From Clostridia bacterium (GTDB taxonomy: Bacteria; Bacillota; Clostridia; Christensenellales; Borkfalkiaceae): a stretch of 14,306 nt of DNA. Shown here piece by piece: positions 1 to 6,022 of this stretch. The stretch spans positions 1-14,306 of the forward strand of contig CAAFYG010000017.1 in the NCBI GenBank assembly GCA_900767195.1, written 5' to 3'. The translations under genes were made by a program, and so were the position numbers. Under the pieces are notes generated by a model, which worked only from the letters and a program-made list of their open reading frames with translations, did not search any database and was not told the origin of the DNA. Within the stretch, counting starts at the first letter, position 1. Each line of letters begins with the position of its first letter.

Positions 1-15
1 ACGCTCTTCCGATCT
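1..15. other. Residual Illumina adapter at contig end
   Basis: The first 15 bases (ACGCTCTTCCGATCT) equal the 3' end of the standard Illumina TruSeq/P5 sequencing adapter. They sit at the very edge of the window and the collagen-like coding sequence begins directly after them. They are best read as untrimmed adapter joined to the contig end, so any residues translated from them are artificial. Confidence 0.93.
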
Positions 16-369
16 GGTTGCGCCCGTAGGTCCGGTTGCACCCGTAGGTCCGATAGGTCCGGCAGGTCCTGTTGCGCCGGTAGCTCCGGCAAGCCCTTGC
101 AAACCTTGCGCGCCCTGAATTCCCTGCAAGCCTTGCTCGCCCGTTGCGCCTGTAGGCCCGGTTGCGCCGGTAACGCCTTGTATTCCCTGAACGCCCTGCA
201 AGCCTTGCAAGCCCTGAACGCCCTGAGGTCCCGTAGCACCGGTAGGTCCGGTGGGGCCTGTAGGTCCTGTGACGCCGCCCGAGCCGGTGGGGATATAGCG
301 GATGATCACCCGCGCATCATTTTGATTACTGCAGCAACAGCTGCGCCTTGATAAAGGTCTTTCGCACAT
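16..369 (-). CDS. Collagen-like (Gly-X-Y) surface protein, 3' truncated
   Basis: The minus-strand frame from ATG at 369 stays open to the contig edge (118 codons seen). An AGGAGG site (377-382) lies seven bases upstream of the ATG. Residues 1-31 are not collagenous and begin MCERPLSRRSCCCS, with a cluster of three cysteines. From residue 32 there are 29 uninterrupted Gly-X-Y triplets. Blocks with threonine at Y (GPT, GAT) alternate with two blocks with glutamine at Y (GLQ, GVQ, GIQ). Bacterial proteins of this type form triple-helical stalks on spores or cell surfaces, and threonines in GPT triplets are O-glycosylated in BclA-like exosporium proteins. No signal peptide is visible. The C-terminal domain is missing because the contig ends inside the repeats, which often break short-read assembly. 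The divergent glycosyltransferase is a likely partner. No convincing SigA promoter precedes the gene; sporulation control is possible but not shown. Confidence 0.88.
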
Positions 370-461
370 AAATCAGCCTCCTGAATTTGAAAAAACGCAG
401 AAAAAACACGCTTTCCTTCTACTATATCATATTATGAAAAAGCACGGGAGGGTGCGCGTTT

Positions 462-1571
462 ATGATAAAATTATCACTTTGTATGATTGTGAAAGACGAG
501 GAAAGCGTACTTGAACGCTGCCTTGCAAGCGCGACGGGCGCAGGCGCGGAAGGCGAAAATCCGATTGACGAAATCGTGATTGCGGACACCGGTTCTTCGG
601 ACGGCACGAAGGCGATTGCTGCGGCGTTCGGGGCAAAAATATACGATTTTGCATGGCGCGACGATTTTTCGGCGGCGCGGAATTTTTCGTTTTCAAAAGC
701 GACGGGCGATTATATTCTCTGGCTGGACGCCGACGATTTTATTGCCGACGAAGCCCGAAAGCGGCTTTTTGCTTTGAAAAAACAACTATTTCTGTCGAAA
801 GCGTCCGCCGCGTTCTGCCGATACGAAATCGCCGCTTCGCCATCCCCCGCCGCGCCGACGGCAACGGCGTTTTACCGCACACGGATTGTGAAAAACGACG
901 GTTCGGCGGTGTGGTGCGGTCGGGTACACGAGTGTTTGCCGCGCTTTCAAAACGCGCTGAACGAGCCTGAAAACGGATTTTACGTGCGGCATCTCGGCAG
1001 CGAAAAGCCGCGCGGCACGAGAAATCTCGATATTTACCGCGCGCAGATTTTTGCGGGCGAGCCGCTTTCGCCGCGCGATTTATTCTACTACGGCAGAGAG
1101 CTTTTTTATCATGGGTTTTACACCGAAGCGGACGCGATCGAACAAAAATTTATCGCCTGCCCCGACGGGTGGTACGTGAATAAAATCGAGGCGAGAAAAA
1201 TTCAGTCGGCATGCCGCGAAAATTCGGGCGATATTGCGGGCGCGATTGCCGCGCTTTTTTCCTCTTTTGAATACGGCGCGCCGCGGGCGGGCGTTCTGTG
1301 CGCGCTCGGGCGGATATTCAAGCAAAAAAACGATTTTTTTGCGGCGTATTTCTGGTATTTTTCCGCGTACAACGCTTTCGATCACTCGGCGGAAGGCGAC
1401 TTCGAAAACCCCGACGAGCGCGGCTATATTCCGCTTGCAGAGATGGTGTATTGCGCATATTCGGCAGGCGATACGGCGCTTGCGAAGCGTTGGCACGAGG
1501 AATGTTTGCGGCGTTTTCCCGAACACGCGACGGTGAAACATAACGAAGCGTTTTTTAAAACGCATGAGTGA
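462..1571 (+). CDS. Family 2 glycosyltransferase with TPR-like C-terminal region
   Basis: This 369-residue protein starts at ATG 462 behind GGGAGGG (446-452). The N-terminus (SLCMIVKDEE) is the typical opening of GT-A fold family-2 glycosyltransferases of the TPR-bearing type that includes the SunS-like enzymes. The nucleotide-sugar site is visible as ADTGSSDGT (residues 41-49) and the metal-binding DxD lies in LWLDADD (86-92). Residues from about 200 onward are alpha-helical and TPR-like (for example GRIFKQKNDFFAAYFWYFSAY), which in this family bind the acceptor protein. No membrane segment or signal peptide is seen, so a cytoplasmic enzyme is expected. It is divergent from the collagen-like gene with a 92-bp gap, which suggests that it glycosylates that protein; this is inference. 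Its stop lies 6 bp from the stop of the convergent metQ-like gene, with no terminator between. Confidence 0.87.
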   Translation: MIKLSLCMIVKDEESVLERCLASATGAGAEGENPIDEIVIADTGSSDGTKAIAAAFGAKIYDFAWRDDFSAARNFSFSKATGDYILWLDADDFIADEARKRLFALKKQLFLSKASAAFCRYEIAASPSPAAPTATAFYRTRIVKNDGSAVWCGRVHECLPRFQNALNEPENGFYVRHLGSEKPRGTRNLDIYRAQIFAGEPLSPRDLFYYGRELFYHGFYTEADAIEQKFIACPDGWYVNKIEARKIQSACRENSGDIAGAIAALFSSFEYGAPRAGVLCALGRIFKQKNDFFAAYFWYFSAYNAFDHSAEGDFENPDERGYIPLAEMVYCAYSAGDTALAKRWHEECLRRFPEHATVKHNEAFFKTHE

Positions 1572-1577
1572 AAAAGA

Positions 1578-2414
1578 CTATTTTACGAACAACGCCATTG
1601 GTTCGTAGTGGATTTTCGCCACGGACTTCAGGTGCGTATTCTTGCTTGCATTGAAAGATACAAGATACGGCTCGTGCTGGAAATAATTCGCATCGAGCGT
1701 GCCGTCTTCGAGCGCGGTGTTTGGCAATACATAATCGTCGTAAATTTTAATTTCGAGAATATAGCCTTTTTCGGACAGCGCAGGCTTCACCCGTTCGAGA
1801 ATTTCGGCGTGCGGCGTAGACGACGCGCCTACGACGATTTTCGTATCGCTTACCGCGGCCGTTGAAATCGTTTGATAATCGCTTTCGGAAAACGACGGCA
1901 GCACCGCGCCGCTGTACGCAGTTTCGATATATTGGTAAACGGTATCGGAAAAGAGCGCGGCAACTAAGGCTTTGGTTTTTTCCGATTGTTCGTTGCCCTC
2001 TTTTACGGCTACAAGGTTGGCGTATAACTGTGCAGCTTCGCCGTCTGCCTTTTCGCGCGCCTGCGCCTTTGCGATATCGAGCTTCGCCGCGAGCGCGTAG
2101 TTGCCGTTGATTACGGCGATCGTACCCGCTTTTGCGTTCGCATACTGCGAGGCAACCGTTTGCGCTTCCACTAATTTTACTGTGTAACCCTTTTTATCCG
2201 TGATGTCAACATCGGAAAGGTTGTCGGAAGCGGTTACGCCTTCGCGGAGAGTGATATAGCCTTCTTCCTGCAAAAGAAGCAGCGCGCGGGTGCAATTGCT
2301 GCCGTCGCCCGGGACGATGATAATTTTTTCTTCGCCGTTTTTACAGGAAAAGAGCGCAAAAACGCAAGCAAGAGAAAGCGAAACGGACACCGATTTTTTG
2401 ATAAAAGATTTCAT
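1578..2414 (-). CDS. metQ: Circularly permuted MetQ/NlpA-family methionine-binding lipoprotein
   Basis: This is the substrate-binding lipoprotein of the MetNIQ importer (278 aa). ATG 2414 is chosen over in-frame TTG 2420 because AAGGCAGG (2423-2430) lies eight bases before the ATG but only two before the TTG. Residues 1-24 form a lipoprotein signal ending LFSC, with Cys24 as the lipid anchor. The mature protein is in the wrong order. Residues ~29-175 match the second lobe of MetQ (VPGDGSNCTRALLLLQEEGY, AVINGNYAL, YANLVAVKEGNE, GAVLPSF). Residues ~192-278 then match the normal N-terminal lobe (KIVVGASSTPHAEILERVKP, DYVLPNTALEDGTLDANYFQ, HYEPMAL). The new termini lie at the hinge crossover and the old termini are joined by a ~16-residue linker. 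All family hallmarks are kept and the frame is intact, so a working protein is likely. It is the last gene of metN-metI-metQ. Confidence 0.9.
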   Translation of the reverse strand: MKSFIKKSVSVSLSLACVFALFSCKNGEEKIIIVPGDGSNCTRALLLLQEEGYITLREGVTASDNLSDVDITDKKGYTVKLVEAQTVASQYANAKAGTIAVINGNYALAAKLDIAKAQAREKADGEAAQLYANLVAVKEGNEQSEKTKALVAALFSDTVYQYIETAYSGAVLPSFSESDYQTISTAAVSDTKIVVGASSTPHAEILERVKPALSEKGYILEIKIYDDYVLPNTALEDGTLDANYFQHEPYLVSFNASKNTHLKSVAKIHYEPMALFVK

Positions 2415-2447
2415 TGTCAATACCTGCCTTTTATAATATTTTTATTT

Positions 2448-3131
2448 TTATTTTGATTTTGCGGCGCGTTTATCAGCGCGCTTTGCAAGTTTCATTCCTA
2501 TCTCCTGAATCGTCTGTACGATTGCCACGATAAGGATAACGCACACCCAGATAACATCGTTATTAAATCTTTGATACCCGTAAGTGATTGCAATCATGCC
2601 GAGTCCCGTGCCGCCGATTGTACCCGCCATGGCGGAATAGCCGATGATTGTGACAGTAGAAATCACCGCGCCGACAAGGAGCGATGGTTTCGCTTCCGGC
2701 AACAGCACTTTTACGACGATTTTGAACGTACCCGCGCCCATGGATCGCGCCGCTTCGATAACGCCCGTATCCACTTCTTTCAAAGAGCTTTCTACCATTC
2801 GCGCGACATACGGCGCGGCGGCGATGACGAGCATTACGATCATTGCGCCGTTGCCGAGACTTGTGCCGATTAAAAACTTCGCAACGGGCAGCATTGCCAC
2901 CATAAGAATAATAAACGGCATGCTGCGGAAAATATTTACGATTATGCCGAGAATTTTGTTTAAAATTAAGTTTTGTTTGATACCGTTTTTATCCGTGATA
3001 AACAAAACTATGCCGAGCGGCAAGCCGATAACGTAGGCGATCGCCGTGGAAATCGCCGTCATATACAGCGTTTCGAATACGCCGAGCCAGATAGTGCCGT
3101 TTGCAAATAACTGCTTTAATAGTTCGCTCAT
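2448..3131 (-). CDS. metI: Methionine ABC transporter permease MetI
   Basis: A 227-residue membrane permease with about five hydrophobic segments, close to the usual MetI length. It would form the homodimeric channel of the MetNIQ importer. The ABC-contact (EAA) loop is seen as GVIEAARSMGAGTFKIVVKV near residues 123-142, followed by LLPEAKPSL, typical of MetI. The start ATG at 3131 overlaps the stop of metN by four bases (ATGA), and GGAAGGAGG lies seven bases upstream inside metN. This indicates translational coupling of permease and ATPase. The metQ-like gene follows 33 bp after its stop. Confidence 0.95.
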   Translation of the reverse strand: MSELLKQLFANGTIWLGVFETLYMTAISTAIAYVIGLPLGIVLFITDKNGIKQNLILNKILGIIVNIFRSMPFIILMVAMLPVAKFLIGTSLGNGAMIVMLVIAAAPYVARMVESSLKEVDTGVIEAARSMGAGTFKIVVKVLLPEAKPSLLVGAVISTVTIIGYSAMAGTIGGTGLGMIAITYGYQRFNNDVIWVCVILIVAIVQTIQEIGMKLAKRADKRAAKSK

Positions 3132-4168
3132 AAAATCGCCTCCTTCCGATTGGTTTCTTCCTCGAAAACGTCTTCTTCTCGGGTGAAAGATACGTTTTTT
3201 TCGTTTAAAAATTCGCTGACGGCGCGCACTTTTTCTGCTTCGTAAGGAAGGGTTAAAAGCATCTGTCCGTACGTTTTTCCGCCGATGACTTTTGTATCGG
3301 CGAAAATGATATTCACTTCGACGCCGAGTTTCAGCGCGAGCTGCGATACGACGGGCGTTGCGGAAGCTTCGCCGCTAAAAATCAGACGGAATTTCGCCAC
3401 CCCCTTTTCGCTTTTTATGCTGCGTACCTGTTCGGGTAAAATCAATTTTTTCGCGATTTCCGATTTCGGCCGGGCAAAAACTTCCGCCACCGTTCCGCTT
3501 TCGGCTATACGGCTTTCATCGATCACCGCCAGTTTCGTGCAGACGCTTTCAACTACTTTCATTTCATGCGTAACCACTACAATCGTTACGCCGAGTTCTT
3601 CGTGAACGCGCCGCAAAAGAGCTAAAATCGCTTGCGTTGTGGTGGGATCAAGCGCGCTTGTAGCTTCGTCGCACAAGAGATATTTCGGGTTGGTTGCCAA
3701 GGCACGCGCGATTGCTACGCGCTGACATTGACCGCCCGAAAGCTGCGAGGGATAGGCGTTTTCACGACCGGACAGCCCTACGATTTTTAATAGTTCGCGC
3801 ACACGATTAGCCGCTTCTCCGCCCTTGACGCCTGCGATTTCGAGTGGAAACCGCACGTTTTCGAAAATCGTTCTCTGCTGCAACAAGCGGAAATTCTGAA
3901 AAATCATGCCGATGTTCCGGCGAATTTCAAGAAGCCTTTTATTCGTGACTTTCGTTAAATCTTCGCCGTCGATATACACGCTGCCCGACGTGGGACTTTC
4001 CAAAAGATTGATGCACCTTACGAGCGTGCTTTTCCCCGCGCCGGACAAGCCGATGATTCCGTAAATGTCGCCGTCCTCGATTTCGAGATTGATATCTTGC
4101 AGCGCGGTGACTTGCGCGCCGCGCGTGCCTTTTCCGTAAATTTTGTTTAATTTTTCAATACGTATCAT
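3128..4168 (-). CDS. metN: Methionine ABC transporter ATPase MetN with NIL domain
   Basis: A 346-residue ATPase that drives methionine import. Visible motifs are Walker A GLSGAGKST (40-48), the Q-loop around MIFQNF (88-93), the ABC signature LSGGQ (143-147), Walker B YLLCDEATSALD (163-174) and the switch histidine in VVTHE (about 203-207). Residues ~255-335 fit the C-terminal NIL domain, which in E. coli MetN binds methionine and causes trans-inhibition. The start at 4168 has a modest AAAAGG site. The gene is first in the operon and lies 39 bp downstream of a strong intrinsic terminator in its leader, so expression is probably set by transcriptional attenuation. The stop overlaps the metI start. 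Confidence 0.95.
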   Translation of the reverse strand: MIRIEKLNKIYGKGTRGAQVTALQDINLEIEDGDIYGIIGLSGAGKSTLVRCINLLESPTSGSVYIDGEDLTKVTNKRLLEIRRNIGMIFQNFRLLQQRTIFENVRFPLEIAGVKGGEAANRVRELLKIVGLSGRENAYPSQLSGGQCQRVAIARALATNPKYLLCDEATSALDPTTTQAILALLRRVHEELGVTIVVVTHEMKVVESVCTKLAVIDESRIAESGTVAEVFARPKSEIAKKLILPEQVRSIKSEKGVAKFRLIFSGEASATPVVSQLALKLGVEVNIIFADTKVIGGKTYGQMLLTLPYEAEKVRAVSEFLNEKNVSFTREEDVFEEETNRKEAIL

Positions 4169-4207
4169 AATTTACCTTTTATCAGTATTTTTGCCGATTT
4201 CGAGTAT

Positions 4208-4245
4208 AAAAAACCGCCCGGGAAACAGGTTTGTGTTCCCGAGCG
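4208..4245 (-). terminator. Attenuator terminator in the metNIQ leader
   Basis: On the minus strand, arm CGCTCGGGAACA (4245-4234) pairs with TGTTTCCCGGGCG (4227-4215) with one G-U pair and one bulge. A run of six T follows (4213-4208). It lies between the promoter and metN on the same strand, so it would stop transcription before the operon unless prevented. TTCCCGAGCG (4345-4336), upstream in the leader, is perfectly complementary to its 5' arm and can act as antiterminator. Confidence 0.85.
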
Positions 4246-4284
4246 TTACTTTCGTGTGCTTATTTGCCGTTTTTTTGCCGCAGC

Positions 4285-4380
4285 CTATCGGCTTCGGACG
4301 TTTTTTCTTTGCTCGGCAAAAAGCCCGCGCGTTTTCGCTCGGGAAAGCAACATTCGCATGGTTTTAACGGTTGCTCTCAT
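4285..4380 (-). CDS. Possible 31-codon leader peptide of metNIQ
   Basis: Inside the metNIQ leader, ATG at 4380 opens a frame of 31 codons ending in TAG (4287-4285). AGGCAGG lies seven bases upstream, very similar to the AAGGCAGG site of the metQ-like gene in the same operon. The peptide begins MRATVKTMRMLLSR. It has three methionines (1, 8, 10) and is very basic (seven Arg, three Lys). Its codons run through the P2 and P3 stems, so translation would alter the competing hairpins. It could also be a chance frame in a structured RNA; conservation in relatives would decide. Confidence 0.4.
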   Translation of the reverse strand: MRATVKTMRMLLSRAKTRGLFAEQRKNVRSR

Positions 4381-4414
4381 TCTTTTTGCCTGCCTTTATT
4401 CGATATTTTCTATT

Positions 4415-4443
4415 ATTCTACACGTTTTAATTCGATTTGTCAA
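4415..4443 (-). promoter_or_regulatory. SigA promoter of metNIQ
   Basis: On the minus strand, TTGACA (4443-4438), a 17-bp spacer and TAGAAT (4420-4415) form a near-consensus SigA promoter. Long A/T tracts lie just upstream (about 4457-4485) and may act as an UP element. It is in the gap after coaX, so metNIQ is transcribed separately from coaX. Confidence 0.85.
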
Positions 4444-4533
4444 ACGTTTTTCGGCGATTTTTTAAAATTTTTTTTAATTTTTTATGCGCGCTTGTTTATA
4501 TAGGCGAATGAAAACAAGCTTGTTGCTATTCGG

Positions 4534-5322
4534 CTATGCCCGCTCTTCGGGGCGGTTGAGATAGTATAAATATTGCAGGCCGCTCAGCGTTAAAAGTTTA
4601 TCTACGCGATCGATGCACGATACTTCCTTCGAGATAATTTCCGAAAAACCGCCCGTGGCGATCGTTTGCACGTTGCTGCGGTTGAGTTCGCGTTTGATGC
4701 GCGCCACGATATAATCCACAAGCCCCGCAAAGCCGAACACGATGCCTGCCTGCATGTTCGTGACGGTGTTTTTCGCGATGATACTCTCCGGCGCTTCGAT
4801 TTCTACGCGCGGCAGTTTCGCCGTGCCGTTTACGAGAGAATCGAGCGAGCCTTTGATGCCCGGGGCGATCACGCCGCCGATAAATTCGCCGTTTTCAGAA
4901 ATGATATTGAATGTGGTTGCCGTGCCGAAATCCACCACGATGAGCGGCTTCTTTTCGCCGTATTTATGAAGCGCGGAAACGCAGTTTACGATACGATCCG
5001 CGCCCACTTCGCGCGCGTCGTCGCAGCGGATATTCAAGCCCGATTTCAAGCCGGGCCCTACCCGAAGCGGCTTGAATCCGAGATACAGATCGCACATACG
5101 ATCGATCGTATAATCGAGCGACGGCACGACGGACGATAAAATGCCGCCCGTGATTTCGACGCGCTTTAAATGCATCGTTTTGAGCATGTTTACAAGCTGC
5201 GAGCCGTATTCATCCGAAGTCTTTTTAAGATCGGTGGATACGCGGAACGAAATTTTTAATTCGTCTTTATCGTAAATCGCATATTTTACGTTGGTATTGC
5301 CTACGTCGATACAAATAATCAT
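4534..5322 (-). CDS. coaX: Type III pantothenate kinase
   Basis: CoaX phosphorylates pantothenate, the first committed step of coenzyme A synthesis, in the cytoplasm. The protein has 262 residues, normal for the family. It shows the acetate-kinase-superfamily phosphate loop DVGNTN (6-11), GADR (107-110), the metal and nucleotide motif DFGTATT (131-137) and GGVIAPG (149-155). A longer frame to 5358 exists, but ATG 5322 is chosen because the family begins exactly with MIICIDVGNTN and AAAGGA lies just upstream. The preceding ECF S-component gene ends one base before this start (TAATATG), so the two are probably translationally coupled. Type III kinases are known to resist feedback by CoA and to depend on a monovalent cation. 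Confidence 0.95.
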   Translation of the reverse strand: MIICIDVGNTNVKYAIYDKDELKISFRVSTDLKKTSDEYGSQLVNMLKTMHLKRVEITGGILSSVVPSLDYTIDRMCDLYLGFKPLRVGPGLKSGLNIRCDDAREVGADRIVNCVSALHKYGEKKPLIVVDFGTATTFNIISENGEFIGGVIAPGIKGSLDSLVNGTAKLPRVEIEAPESIIAKNTVTNMQAGIVFGFAGLVDYIVARIKRELNRSNVQTIATGGFSEIISKEVSCIDRVDKLLTLSGLQYLYYLNRPEERA

Positions 5323-5323
5323 A

Positions 5324-5944
5324 TTACTTTTTCCTTTTGTATTGTTTTTCGACGACACAGATTACTCGATGCAAAGCGGGGGTAGCAACAAGATTTACCG
5401 CAAGTTCTATAAAAAAGTTAAACGTGACAATTCCTACAAGAATGAACGTCATTATATTCATGCTGCCGGAATTCGGAACAGTAGCCTGATACGCGGCTAT
5501 ACTTTTATTCATGCACAAACAACCTATTATAAATAAAGAAGTGTTTATAACGGGTACTATTCCCGACGCAACAAATAACGCACATGTAACATTTTTCTTT
5601 GCGATAACTTTAAATAATATCCCTGCAACCCAACCTGCAATCGTGGTCTTTAATAGACATGTAAGAGTAGTGATTACCGGGGAATTTGCCCAAATAATTG
5701 AATAAAAACCCGCGCCGTTTATTACTTGCACCAACACAACTATTCCACATGCAAGTCCCAAAATTCCCCCCGCAACAGCGCCATAAAGCACCGCGCCAAG
5801 GACAATCGGAATTAGTGAGAAATTCAGTTGCACCACACCGATATAAATTGTACCAAGTGCAGCTTGCAGCACCGCAACGAGAGCGAGCAATACGGCAAGC
5901 CCCGTGACGCGCTTTGCGGAAAAATAATTTTCCTTTTCGTTCAT
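5324..5944 (-). CDS. ECF transporter S component, possibly for pantothenate
   Basis: A 206-residue, very hydrophobic protein with about six membrane segments and a short basic tail (KQYKRKK). Length and pattern fit the substrate-specific S component of an energy-coupling-factor vitamin transporter. The N-terminal part (TGLAVLLALVAVLQ, then QLNFSLIPIVLGAVLYGAVA) is typical of that family. S components capture a vitamin and share an EcfA/A'/T module usually encoded elsewhere; none is in this window. GGAGG lies ten bases before ATG 5944. The gene ends one base before coaX, which points to pantothenate as substrate (a PanT-like role). The substrate is inference from context only. Confidence 0.82.
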   Translation of the reverse strand: MNEKENYFSAKRVTGLAVLLALVAVLQAALGTIYIGVVQLNFSLIPIVLGAVLYGAVAGGILGLACGIVVLVQVINGAGFYSIIWANSPVITTLTCLLKTTIAGWVAGILFKVIAKKNVTCALFVASGIVPVINTSLFIIGCLCMNKSIAAYQATVPNSGSMNIMTFILVGIVTFNFFIELAVNLVATPALHRVICVVEKQYKRKK

Positions 5945-6022
5945 AATATATATACCTCCGGTCGAGTTTCGCCCTGACGTCGAATACCCGCTTTTGATAA
6001 ATTTTTTCTTCTTTAAGCTATC

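Larger units (their letters stand above)
4201..4414 (-). promoter_or_regulatory. Structured attenuator leader of metNIQ, class not recognised
   Basis: This ~200-nt untranslated leader lies between the metNIQ promoter and metN. Three nested stems can be drawn: P1 GGCAAAAAG (4390-4382) with CTTTTTGCC (4323-4315), P2 GAGAGCAAC with GTTGCTTTC, and P3 CCCGAGCG-AAAA-CGCGCGGG with one mismatch. Two alternative pairings compete with these. TTTTTGCCG (4322-4314) can pair with CGGCAAAAA (4280-4272) instead of the P1 5' arm. TTCCCGAGCG can pair with the terminator's 5' arm. A further hairpin with a GATA loop lies at 4297-4278. Mutually exclusive stems feeding a terminator are typical of riboswitches and leader-peptide attenuators. 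I see no SAM-I core (GAGGGA, GAAGCCCGGCAACC) and no T-box motif (TGGNACCGCG). The nature of the signal is unknown. Confidence 0.7.

Noticed and set aside
16..276. Repeats suggesting a CRISPR array
   Set aside because: The period is 9 bp, in frame and encodes Gly-X-Y; there are no repeat-spacer units.
97..351. Plus-strand ORF of 84 residues
   Set aside because: It is antisense to the collagen-like gene; its Ala/Leu repeats are only the reverse of the Gly-X-Y codons, and it has no ribosome site.
421..440. AT-rich dyad (TCATA-T-TATGA) as a promoter or operator between the first two genes
   Set aside because: It is short and AT-rich, and no matching -35 for SigA or clear sporulation-sigma pair was found; too weak to call.
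1080..1565. Long minus-strand frame inside the glycosyltransferase
   Set aside because: It is an antisense shadow without a ribosome site, with an Arg-rich composition unlike the real proteins.
2415..2420. TTG at 2420 as start of the metQ-like gene
   Set aside because: The ribosome site would be only two bases away; ATG 2414 has correct spacing and gives a standard lipoprotein signal.
4201..4414. SAM-I riboswitch or T-box before metNIQ
   Set aside because: Neither the SAM-I core motifs nor TGGNACCGCG is present on the transcribed strand; only the terminator/antiterminator logic is shared.
4490..4519. Inverted repeat GCTTGTTT/AAACAAGC as the coaX terminator
   Set aside because: On the coaX strand it is followed by A-rich and not T-rich sequence, so it is not a clear intrinsic terminator.
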